Part shown: positions 45,617-53,379 of the stretch, piece by piece | Layout: every line of letters starts with the position of its first letter | How positions within the stretch are numbered: the stretch's first letter is position 1 | Assembly: GCA_022843465.1 (NCBI GenBank) | Contig: JALHNO010000006.1 | Location: 62,001-126,000, forward strand | Length of the DNA: 64,000 nt | Origin: Pseudomonadota bacterium | Lineage (GTDB): Bacteria > Pseudomonadota > Gammaproteobacteria > Xanthomonadales > Ahniellaceae | Reading direction: 5' to 3' | The notes under the pieces: model-generated | What the model was told of the DNA's origin: nothing | The model's database searches: none | Seen by the model: the letters and a program-made list of their open reading frames with translations, nothing else | Position numbers and translations under genes: made by a program

Positions 45617-47677
45617 ATGCGCCTGTTGTTTGCATCGGCCTTCAGCCTGCTTCTGGCCTCGTCCGCGATGGCGGATCCTCGCGGTTTCACCGTCAACGAC
45701 CTGGTCAATCTCGATCGCGTTGCCGATCCGCAGCTGTCGCCTGACGGCCGCTGGGTTTCGTTCCAGTTGCGCGAAACCGACTTCGACGCCAACAAGGGTG
45801 TGCAGAGCCTGTGGCTGGTCGCCGCGGACGGTTCGGCCGCGCCGCGCCGTCTCACGGCCCAAGGTCAGAGCTCGGTATCCGGTCGCTGGTCGGTGGACGG
45901 AAAGTCCTTGTATTTCATGTCCAGCCGCAGCGGTTCGATGCAGGTCTGGAGGCTTCCGCTCGGCGGTGGCGAGGCGGCGCCGGTAACGGCGTATTCGCTC
46001 GATGTCGGCAGTTTTCTGCTGTCGCCGGATGGCAGCCAGATCGCGGTCAGCATGGAGGTATTCAATGACTGCGGCAGCGCCGACCAGAGCGTGATCGAAT
46101 GCAGCAGGAAGCGGCTCGATGACGCCGCGGCATTGAAGACCACTGGCAAGGTGTTCGACAAGCTCTTCATCCGTCACTGGGACAGCTGGGCGGATGGCCG
46201 CCGTTCCCAATTGTTCATCGCCAGGCTCGGTGCCGACGGCAAGGCCGACGCGACACCTGTCTGGGTCAGCAAGGGTATCGATGGCGATGTACCGTCCAAG
46301 CCATTCGGTGACCTCGGTGAAGCAGCGTTTTCTCCCGATGGCAAGACCATCACGTTTGCCGCCCGCATAGCCGGCAGGACCGAGGCATGGTCGACCAATT
46401 TCGATCTCTACAGCGCCAACGTCGACGGTACTGGTGCGCCGCGCAATCTGACCGCAGCCAATGAGGCGATGGATTCCTACCCGCTGTATTCGCGGGATGG
46501 CAAGTACCTCTACTACCAGGCGATGAAGCGGCCGACCTTCGAGGCCGACCGCATGTGGATCCAGGAACTGCGGCTCAGCGATGGCAGCAGCCGGGAGATC
46601 GCGGCCGATTGGGATCGCTCGCCAGGTCCCATGAGTCTTTCGGCCGATGGCGGGACGCTCTACGCGACCGCCAATGACAATGGCCAGAACCCGCTGTTCG
46701 CCATCGACATCGCCAGCGGCAAGGTGCGCAATGTTTCGGGCGAAGGCCATATCGGTGGTTTTTCGATTGCGGGCAAGCGCATCGTGGTGGCCCGCGATAC
46801 CTTGCAGGCCCCCGCCGATCTGTATGTGCTCGGCAACAAGGAGCTGCGCCTGACCCGGTTCAACGAGGATCGGCTGCAGGATGTGCGCTTTGGCGCTCCC
46901 GAGTTTTTCACCTTCAAGGGTTGGAACGACGAGAGCGTGCAGGGCTATGTGGTCAAGCCCTGGAACTTCGAGCCGGGCAAGACCTACCCGATCGCCTTCC
47001 TGATCCATGGCGGGCCGCAGGGCGCATTCGGCAACGACTTCCACTATCGCTGGAATCCGCAGACCTACGCCGGTCAGGGATTCGCCGTGATCGCGATCAA
47101 TTTTCATGGCTCGACAGGCTATGGACAGGCCTTCACCGACTCGATTTCGGGTGACTGGGGTGGCAAGCCGCTGGAAGATCTGCGGAAGGGCATGGCCGCG
47201 GCATTGAAAAAATACCCATGGCTGGACGGCACCCGCGCCTGCGCGCTGGGCGGCAGCTACGGCGGCTACATGGTCAACTGGATCGCGGGCAACTGGGCCG
47301 ACCAGTTCGACTGCATCGTCAGCCATGCCGGCATCTTCGACAACCGTTTCATGGGGTATTCGACGGAAGAGCTCTGGTTCGACGAGTGGGAAATGCAGGG
47401 CACTCCGTACGAAAAGCCTGAGAATTACGAGCGCCACAACCCGTTGAACTTCGTCAAGGACTGGAAGGTGCCGGTTCTCGTGGTGCACGGTGCGCTCGAC
47501 TTCCGTGTTCCGGTCGAACAGGGCATCAGTCTGTTCACCGCGCTGCAGCGGCGCGGCATCGAGTCGAAGTTCCTGTACTTTCCGGACGAGAACCACTGGA
47601 TCCTGAAGCCGCACAATTCGGTGCAGTGGCACAACGAGGTCAACGCCTGGCTGAAGCGCTGGACCAGCGCGGACTGA
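45617..47677 (+). CDS. Secreted S9-family prolyl-oligopeptidase-like peptidase
   Basis: The protein has 686 residues. The ATG at 45617 has GGAG 8 bases upstream and opens the signal peptide MRLLFASAFSLLLASSAMA. An N-terminal beta-propeller (about 25-420) shows repeated LSPDGxxVSF and SxDGKxLYF blades. The alpha/beta hydrolase domain (about 430-686) has the oxyanion LIHGGPQGAFG, nucleophile Ser in ALGGSYGGYMVNW, Asp in HGALDFRVPVEQG and His in ENHWIL. This is the dipeptidyl-peptidase/acylaminoacyl-peptidase type (S9C-like), probably periplasmic peptide breakdown. In Xanthomonadales such peptidases are common in protein-eating species. Confidence 0.93.
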   Translation: MRLLFASAFSLLLASSAMADPRGFTVNDLVNLDRVADPQLSPDGRWVSFQLRETDFDANKGVQSLWLVAADGSAAPRRLTAQGQSSVSGRWSVDGKSLYFMSSRSGSMQVWRLPLGGGEAAPVTAYSLDVGSFLLSPDGSQIAVSMEVFNDCGSADQSVIECSRKRLDDAAALKTTGKVFDKLFIRHWDSWADGRRSQLFIARLGADGKADATPVWVSKGIDGDVPSKPFGDLGEAAFSPDGKTITFAARIAGRTEAWSTNFDLYSANVDGTGAPRNLTAANEAMDSYPLYSRDGKYLYYQAMKRPTFEADRMWIQELRLSDGSSREIAADWDRSPGPMSLSADGGTLYATANDNGQNPLFAIDIASGKVRNVSGEGHIGGFSIAGKRIVVARDTLQAPADLYVLGNKELRLTRFNEDRLQDVRFGAPEFFTFKGWNDESVQGYVVKPWNFEPGKTYPIAFLIHGGPQGAFGNDFHYRWNPQTYAGQGFAVIAINFHGSTGYGQAFTDSISGDWGGKPLEDLRKGMAAALKKYPWLDGTRACALGGSYGGYMVNWIAGNWADQFDCIVSHAGIFDNRFMGYSTEELWFDEWEMQGTPYEKPENYERHNPLNFVKDWKVPVLVVHGALDFRVPVEQGISLFTALQRRGIESKFLYFPDENHWILKPHNSVQWHNEVNAWLKRWTSAD

Positions 47678-47691
47678 TGCACGCCCAGGTC

Positions 47692-47721
47692 TGATCCGGC
47701 GTCCGTCGCGACGCCGGATCA
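47692..47721. terminator. Bidirectional hairpin between S9 peptidase and corA
   Basis: TGATCCGGCGTC and GACGCCGGATCA form a perfect 12-bp stem with a 6-base loop between convergent genes, 14 bases after the peptidase stop. There is no T-run on either side. Confidence 0.65.
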
Positions 47722-47740
47722 GATGGTCAAAGGGTTGGGT

Positions 47741-48748
47741 TCAGAGCCACTTCACGCGTTTGAGCAGGGCATAGGTGGTGGCGATCACCACCGCTGTCAC
47801 GCCGGTGAAAATGTAGTAGCTGTAGGGGCCGCTCAGCTCGGGCATGTGCTTGTAGTTCATGCCATACCAGCTGGTCATCAGGGTGGGAATACCGAGCAGT
47901 CCGGCCCAGCCGGCGAGCCGCTTGACTACTTCGCCCTGGCCGACCGTGACCATCGCAAGATTCACGCTCATCGCCGCCGACAGCATTTCGCTCATCGTGT
48001 CCGAGGCTTCCTTCACCCGCACCGCGTGATCGAAGATATCGCGGAAGTAGGGGCGCACTTCCTCGCGGATCAGGGTGGGGTGAAAGCGCACCAGCTGATT
48101 GAGGATATCCTGCATGGGCGCCACTGCGAGCCGCAGGTTCACCAGTTCGCGCTTGAGGTTGTAGAGGCTGCGGATCGTTTCGCGCTTGTAGTTGGAATCG
48201 AATACGTCCACTTCGAGTTCGGCGAGTTCGCTCTGGAACTCGCGCACGATCGGCAGGAAGTTGTCGACGATGTAGTCCATCACCGAGTACAGCGCATAGC
48301 TCGGTCCGATCGACAGCAGATCGGGCTCCTTTTCGCAGCGTGAGCGCGCTGGCTGGTAGGACAGCGAGGCGCCGTGGCGCACCGTCACCAGATAGCGGGG
48401 TCCAAGAAAGATGTGGGTCTCGCCGAAGCGGATGTTTCCCGACACGAACTGGGCGGTATGCAGCACGATGAACAGCGAGTCGCCGTAGACCTCGATTTTC
48501 GGCCGCTGGTGCGCGTGGTGGGCGTCCTCGACAGCCAGATCGTGCAGGGAAAATTCTTCCTGCAGTTTGTCGAGCAGTTCCTCATTGGGCTCCTGCACGC
48601 CGACCCAGACAAAGGCATCCGGGCTCTGCAGGGCATCGCTGATCTGATCGACGCTGATTTCCGGAAGCCGTGTGCCGTCGCTGTGATACGCCACGCAGTT
48701 GACGACCATTGGCGGCGGCGGCGCCGTGTATTCCACGTTCAAGCTCAT
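47741..48748 (-). CDS. corA: Magnesium/cobalt transporter CorA
   Basis: The protein has 335 residues. A cytoplasmic domain (about 1-270) with a long helix before the membrane is followed by two transmembrane helices at the C-terminus and the invariant YGMN selectivity motif (SWYGMNYKHMPEL). The C-terminal cytoplasmic tail is short and basic (LLKRVKWL). It forms a pentameric divalent-cation channel. It is the last gene on the minus strand after corC and the DUF4105 gene, separated by 99 bases, so it may have its own promoter. Confidence 0.95.
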   Translation of the reverse strand: MSLNVEYTAPPPPMVVNCVAYHSDGTRLPEISVDQISDALQSPDAFVWVGVQEPNEELLDKLQEEFSLHDLAVEDAHHAHQRPKIEVYGDSLFIVLHTAQFVSGNIRFGETHIFLGPRYLVTVRHGASLSYQPARSRCEKEPDLLSIGPSYALYSVMDYIVDNFLPIVREFQSELAELEVDVFDSNYKRETIRSLYNLKRELVNLRLAVAPMQDILNQLVRFHPTLIREEVRPYFRDIFDHAVRVKEASDTMSEMLSAAMSVNLAMVTVGQGEVVKRLAGWAGLLGIPTLMTSWYGMNYKHMPELSGPYSYYIFTGVTAVVIATTYALLKRVKWL

Positions 48749-48847
48749 GCGCGCCTCCCGGCTTCACCAAGGTGGCGCATGATGCGCGTGCGTCGGTGCA
48801 ATGCGCAACCCGCTGCGATACATCCGCTGGCGGGCAAAGGGCCCCTG

Positions 48848-50092
48848 CTATCTGGGCAAGGCCGCGTGTGCTGACAGTCGATGCCAGACCGCCAGATGCC
48901 AGGGAAGCAGCAACGCAAGCCATGCCGACTGCGCCTGGGTGTTGAGCTTCAGCAGACCGGCGACCAGGGCCAGCAAGGCCACAACCAGCACCAACGCAGC
49001 AAGGTGGCGCGCGCCCGCAAAAATGACGCTGTCGGCGTTGCGAAGTCGCCAGACTGGCCATGCCAGCAGCAGGCACAACGGTGAGAACAGCCAGAGATTG
49101 GCATTGCGCCAGGCGATCTGGTGGTCGGTGCCGAGCCAGAGACCCAGCAGTCCAAGGCCGATCAAGCCCAGCAGCAGGCTGATTGCGGCGCCGGTGCCCG
49201 CTGCCAGGGCACGCAGGCCAGGCCGCATGCTGCGCAAACCCTTTTCAAGCACGGCACTCGATGCCAGGCCGATGATCAGAAAGATCCAGAACCACTGTGG
49301 TGGCGCCGGAACCTGATCCGCGCGTGCGGCGTCGACGACCAGCCGCTGTTGCGGAGCGAGAGGTCGTGTCCCCGATTCGCCGTCGCGGATCTGGGCCTCT
49401 GCAACCAGATCACGCAGGCGCAGCGGCAGGAATGCCTCTTCCCAGAAATTGATCCGGCGGTCCGCGGCTGGCCCCAGTCCGAGATGGATGCCGACCGCCA
49501 GCCAGGGATTTTCACGGGCGTAGGCGAGCGACAAGGATCGATAGGTCTCGCCGCGGCCGCGCGCCACCGAGGCCGCCTTCAGCTGGCCACCGAGGACGCT
49601 GTCGAGTGCATCGCGGACTTTTGTCGAGCAGTTGTTGAGGTAATAGTCGTAGCGGTATTCGTCGTGACCAGGCTGGGCGTGCTGATTGAGCAGGTCGGCC
49701 AGTGCACGCTTCTGGGTCGCGTCGAGGTCGAGCTCCTGCAGCCAGACCGAGCGGCCGTCCTCCCGGTAGCCGGCGATGTCGTAGTCGGGATCGCTGACCG
49801 CCAGGCGGTACAACATTCGCCCACGCACAAAATTCAGCATGAAGTTTTCCTGCTGAAAATCGAACCAGCCGAAGTTGTACAGACGGCGACTGCCGTCGCG
49901 GCGGTCTTCGATGAGGATGGCGTTGTGGCCAAAGCGCTCCCAGTAGAGGGCACCGGGTGCCGCCGTGATCAGAGCGACGCGCAGTGGGTCCTGCATGGCG
50001 TCGGCAACTGCCTCGGTCACAGCCTGCGCCGTCGACTTCGCGCACAGCCCGAGCAGCAGGAAAAACGCAGCCCGCCGCAGAAAGGCGATCAC
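48848..50092 (-). CDS. DUF4105 / Lnb-like N-terminal domain membrane protein
   Basis: The protein has 414 residues with a signal peptide (about 1-24). The periplasmic domain (about 35-275) has a papain-like Cys/His pair: His56 in WERFGHNAILIED and Cys155 in YYLNNCSTKVRD. At least four transmembrane helices follow (about 285-400), including FWIFLIIGLASSAVLEKG and LLLGLIGLGLLGLWLG. The domain corresponds to DUF4105, also named after Lnb, a lipoprotein N-acyltransferase reported in Bacteroides. The gene overlaps corC by 4 bases (ATGA). In E. coli lnt, the unrelated apolipoprotein N-acyltransferase gene, occupies this position after ybeX/corC. A role in lipoprotein acylation is therefore an attractive inference, not shown. 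Confidence 0.82.
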   Translation of the reverse strand: MIAFLRRAAFFLLLGLCAKSTAQAVTEAVADAMQDPLRVALITAAPGALYWERFGHNAILIEDRRDGSRRLYNFGWFDFQQENFMLNFVRGRMLYRLAVSDPDYDIAGYREDGRSVWLQELDLDATQKRALADLLNQHAQPGHDEYRYDYYLNNCSTKVRDALDSVLGGQLKAASVARGRGETYRSLSLAYARENPWLAVGIHLGLGPAADRRINFWEEAFLPLRLRDLVAEAQIRDGESGTRPLAPQQRLVVDAARADQVPAPPQWFWIFLIIGLASSAVLEKGLRSMRPGLRALAAGTGAAISLLLGLIGLGLLGLWLGTDHQIAWRNANLWLFSPLCLLLAWPVWRLRNADSVIFAGARHLAALVLVVALLALVAGLLKLNTQAQSAWLALLLPWHLAVWHRLSAHAALPR

Positions 50093-50949
50093 GCCGCGGC
50101 GCCGGCCATGGGTCGCACCAGCAGCTGCTGAATCCGGCGGGCGTCGGCCTGGGTCACCAGGAAGTGAAAGCCCTCGCTCTCGATCTCCTCGCCGGCACTG
50201 GGTACGTAGCCAAACGCCGCGGTCACCATACCGCCGACGGTGTCAAATTCCTCATCGGAAACCTTGCAGCCAAAGCGATGATTGAACTCGCCAATCGGGG
50301 TCAGCGCATCGACCGAAAAGCCGCCGCCGGCGTCAGCGCGTATGTGCTGGTCGGGATTGGCCTCGTCGTCATGCTCGTCGTCGATCTCGCCGACGATCAC
50401 CTCAAGCACATCCTCGATCGTCACCAGACCGGATACTCCGCCGTATTCGTCCACGACCACGGCCATATGGCTGCGCCGCGTGCGGAATTCCTTCAGCAGG
50501 AGATTGAGCGGCTTGCTTTCGGGGATCAGGCTGACCGGCCGGATCAGGGCGGCGATGCTGCAAGGCATGGTCTCGTCAGCCAGACAACGCAGCAGATCCT
50601 TGGCGAGCAGGATACCCAGCACTTCGTCGCGGTGTTCGCCGGTAACCGGAAAGCGGGAATGCCCCGATTCGATCACCAGTTCCAGTACCTGACGGATTTC
50701 GGCATTGACCGGCACCGTGACCATCTGCGGGCTGGGCACCATGACATCACTGACCTGCTGGTCGGAGACATTGATGGCGCCTTCGACCATGGCCAGCGTG
50801 TCGGCGCTGATCAGGCCATTGGCTTGTGCGGTGCGAAGTTCTTCCAGCAGTTCGACGCGATTGCGTGCATCGCCGGAAATCATGTGGCCCAATCGATCTA
50901 GCCAGCTGCGAGGCGCGGGCACGCCACTACTGGGAGGTTCGTCGTTCAT
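50089..50949 (-). CDS. corC: CorC/YbeX-type CBS-domain protein
   Basis: The protein has 286 residues from the ATG at 50949 (MNDEPPSSG); a frame to 51009 is not supported. Two CBS domains (about 65-190) include VSDVMVPSPQMVTVP, HSRFPVTGEHRDEVLGILLAKDLL and AVVVDEYGGVSGLVTIEDVLEVIVGEIDDEHD. The C-terminal CorC_HlyC transporter-associated domain (about 205-280) follows. No DUF21 membrane domain is present, matching YbeX. YbeX is linked to magnesium and cobalt handling and, in E. coli, to ribosome maturation with YbeY and YbeZ. The neighbouring ybeY supports this identity. Confidence 0.92.
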   Translation of the reverse strand: MNDEPPSSGVPAPRSWLDRLGHMISGDARNRVELLEELRTAQANGLISADTLAMVEGAINVSDQQVSDVMVPSPQMVTVPVNAEIRQVLELVIESGHSRFPVTGEHRDEVLGILLAKDLLRCLADETMPCSIAALIRPVSLIPESKPLNLLLKEFRTRRSHMAVVVDEYGGVSGLVTIEDVLEVIVGEIDDEHDDEANPDQHIRADAGGGFSVDALTPIGEFNHRFGCKVSDEEFDTVGGMVTAAFGYVPSAGEEIESEGFHFLVTQADARRIQQLLVRPMAGAAA

Positions 50950-51114
50950 TACATCTTGGAAATCGCCCTGTGGGGCAAGGCATCCAGTGTAGCGAGAACC
51001 AGGGTGCACGCGGAATGGCCGGAAAATAATCGTTTATAATCAACTTGTTACCGGAATTCTGAAGACCCGGGCGGGCGTCCGCTGCGCCCTGCCGGCGGCA
51101 ATCTGCGCATTTGC

Positions 51115-51567
51115 TCAACGGTACGGGTCTGCGATCCCGAGTCGTGCAAGTATGCGTCGCTCCAGCCGTTCCATGCGCTCCGCTTCAATATCCTCGATGT
51201 GGTCGTGGCCGAGCAGATGCAGGCAGCCATGGACGACCATGTGCGCGTAATGATGCGCCAATGGCTTGTGTTGTTCGTCGGCTTCGCGCGCAATCACGGG
51301 TGCGCAGATCACCAGATCGCCGAGCAGTGGCGAGCGGATGCCTGCCGGCAGCTCTACCGGAAAGGACAGTACATTGGTTGCATAGTCGCGCGCCCGGTAT
51401 CGCTGGTTCAGCGCACGAGCCTCGGCTTCGTCAACCAGGACAATGCTGAGCTCGCCGCTGCGTCGGCGCGTGCTGCGCAGGGCTGCCTCTGCCCAGTCAC
51501 GAAAGCGCGCGGCCGAAGGCAGCCCCTTGCGGGGCGTATGGAAGCTGGTGTGAATGGCAAAGTTCAT
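51115..51567 (-). CDS. ybeY: Endoribonuclease YbeY (16S rRNA maturation)
   Basis: The protein has 150 residues. The zinc motif is [15 protein letters not shown] (H-x3-H-x5-H), and the family core [20 protein letters not shown] and [11 protein letters not shown] are present. YbeY trims the 3' end of 16S rRNA and takes part in ribosome quality control. Its ATG overlaps the stop of the HAD phosphatase gene by 4 bases. A 165-base gap with an A+T-rich block (about 51030-51050) separates it from corC, which could hold an internal promoter. Confidence 0.95.
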   Translation of the reverse strand: MNFAIHTSFHTPRKGLPSAARFRDWAEAALRSTRRRSGELSIVLVDEAEARALNQRYRARDYATNVLSFPVELPAGIRSPLLGDLVICAPVIAREADEQHKPLAHHYAHMVVHGCLHLLGHDHIEDIEAERMERLERRILARLGIADPYR

Positions 51568-52238
51568 GCAGGGGAAGGCCCGCCGAGTCGATGCACGATC
51601 AGGTTCGGCAGCCGCGAAAGCACGCGGCCGGGGGTCGCCGAGCCCGTGCTGACCCAGTGCGCCTCGCGTGCTGACGTCAGCAGGGGAAGGTCGCTCGCGC
51701 TGTCACTCCAGGCCACCGCAAAGGGCGGATGCAGGCCACACTCGGCCATGCGTCTGAGTTTGTTGTCGCCGTTGGCCTGGATGCGCGAGACCCAACCGCC
51801 CGCCAGCGGCTGGATGGTGGATCCGATCACCAGGGGCTGGCCGCGCAGTTGCAGGCCCGCGACCATCCGCTCGGCCAGGGTCTGACCGGCGCCGGTGGCT
51901 ACTGCGACCGGTTGACCAAGGTCCAGTGCCTCCTGCAAGGCCGCAATGACGGGTTCGATGCGCAAGGGCGGATGGCGACGGACGAAATCGTCGAGCAGAC
52001 GCTCGTACTCGCTGTCGCTCAGGCCAAAGGTGGCGATCCAGAAGAACAGCGAGACACCGACGCGGCGGGTGGCCAGCATGGCCATCAGCGGAAACCCCAG
52101 CGGGGCGACCAGGACGGCCAGCAGGCGGCGCCAGTAGTGACGCCGGATCAGTGAGCGGATCAACTGGGCGCCGCAGTCGCCATGCATCAGGGTGCCGTCC
52201 ATATCGAACACGACCCAGGCCTGGTCTGCTGGCTGCAT
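51564..52238 (-). CDS. HAD-superfamily phosphatase, PgpC/SerB-like
   Basis: The protein has 224 residues. HAD motif I is [13 protein letters not shown] (nucleophile in DMDGT), and the C-terminal motif [11 protein letters not shown] supplies the magnesium aspartates. The hydrophobic cap segment [21 protein letters not shown] and [25 protein letters not shown] resemble phosphatidylglycerophosphatase C more than phosphoserine phosphatase. It may dephosphorylate phosphatidylglycerophosphate. The gene is inserted between ybeZ and ybeY, which are usually adjacent, and overlaps ybeY by 4 bases. Confidence 0.82.
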   Translation of the reverse strand: MQPADQAWVVFDMDGTLMHGDCGAQLIRSLIRRHYWRRLLAVLVAPLGFPLMAMLATRRVGVSLFFWIATFGLSDSEYERLLDDFVRRHPPLRIEPVIAALQEALDLGQPVAVATGAGQTLAERMVAGLQLRGQPLVIGSTIQPLAGGWVSRIQANGDNKLRRMAECGLHPPFAVAWSDSASDLPLLTSAREAHWVSTGSATPGRVLSRLPNLIVHRLGGPSPA

Positions 52239-52244
52239 GACCGA

Positions 52245-53243
52245 CTACCTTTCTGTCGTCGCCTGCGCCGCATCGAATAGTTCGTAGGCACTGACGATGC
52301 GCTGCACGAGCGGGTGGCGCACGACATCGCGCGCGCCAAAGAAGGTGAAGCTGATGCCTTCGACATTGCGCAACACCTCGATGGCGTGGCGCAGACCAGA
52401 CGCAATGTGTCGCGGCAGATCGGTCTGGGTAATGTCGCCGGTAATCACGGCGGTGGAGCCGAAGCCGATTCGGGTCAGGAACATCTTCATCTGTTCCAGC
52501 GTGGTGTTCTGCGCCTCGTCCAGAATCACGAAGGCGTCATTCAGCGTGCGGCCGCGCATATAGGCGAGCGGGGCAATCTCGATGACATTGCGTTCGATCA
52601 GTTTGGATACGCGCTCGACGCCGAGCATCTCGTACAGGGCGTCGTAGAGCGGGCGCAGATAGGGATCCACCTTCTGCGAGAGATCGCCGGGCAGGAAGCC
52701 GAGTTTCTCACCGGCTTCCACCGCCGGGCGCGCGAGGATGATGCGCTGGACCCGATTGTCCTCAAGCGCCTGCACGGCGCTGGCAACCGCGAGATAGGTC
52801 TTGCCGGTGCCGGCTGGGCCGATGCCGAAGCTGATGTCGTGGCGGGCTACCGCATGCAGGTAGAGCTGCTGATTGTCGCCGCGACCGCGGATGGTGCCGC
52901 GCTTCACCCGAATGGCGATTTCCTGCGGCACCACATCCTGGGTCCTGCCGCTGGCCGGCTTGGCACTGCCGGCACCTGCCTCGGCGAGGGCTAGATGGAT
53001 CTGGTCCGGGCCCAGCACGGAATCGGCGGTGGCCGCGTACAGCGTCTCCAGCAGCTTGCGCGCCTTGAGCGCATTGCTTGCTTCTCCGCTGACACGGAAC
53101 ACATTGCTGCGATTGGCGATTTCCACCGTGAGCGCGCGTTCGATCTGGCGCAGGTGGGCATCAAGCGCACCGCAGAGATTGCCCAGGCGCTCGGCGTTCT
53201 CGGGTTCAAGGGTAAAGTCTTTGATCGGGGCAGGTTTTTTCAT
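52245..53243 (-). CDS. ybeZ: PhoH-like ATPase YbeZ
   Basis: The protein has 332 residues. An N-terminal KH-like region (about 1-100) precedes the PhoH ATPase with Walker A GIGPAGTGKTYLAVA and Walker B FVILDEAQNTT. ILARPAVEAGEKLGFLPGDL and SFTFFGARDVVRHPLVQ are standard. YbeZ partners YbeY in rRNA processing. It heads the minus-strand series ybeZ, HAD phosphatase, ybeY, corC, DUF4105 with short gaps or overlaps. Confidence 0.94.
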   Translation of the reverse strand: MKKPAPIKDFTLEPENAERLGNLCGALDAHLRQIERALTVEIANRSNVFRVSGEASNALKARKLLETLYAATADSVLGPDQIHLALAEAGAGSAKPASGRTQDVVPQEIAIRVKRGTIRGRGDNQQLYLHAVARHDISFGIGPAGTGKTYLAVASAVQALEDNRVQRIILARPAVEAGEKLGFLPGDLSQKVDPYLRPLYDALYEMLGVERVSKLIERNVIEIAPLAYMRGRTLNDAFVILDEAQNTTLEQMKMFLTRIGFGSTAVITGDITQTDLPRHIASGLRHAIEVLRNVEGISFTFFGARDVVRHPLVQRIVSAYELFDAAQATTER

Positions 53244-53379
53244 GGGGCGCGAAGATTAGCGCGGAACTTCGCATCTGCGGAATTTCGCCGTCTCGGTCTG
53301 AGCCGGAGGATCGCTGCCCGTTCAGGCGGGAATTCAATTCAAGGCCGGCAGCAGGCAGTCGTATGAAACGCCCGGTCGA

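Noticed and set aside
45389-47632. Long minus-strand open frame antisense to the S9 peptidase gene
   Set aside because: It mirrors the codon structure of the peptidase in G+C-rich DNA, is rich in Arg/His/Gln without any domain, and the plus-strand gene has a full catalytic triad.
51030-51050. A+T-rich block with TTTATAAT as a strong promoter
   Set aside because: The perfect -10 faces the plus strand, where no gene starts. On the minus strand towards corC no -35/-10 pair with proper spacing was found.
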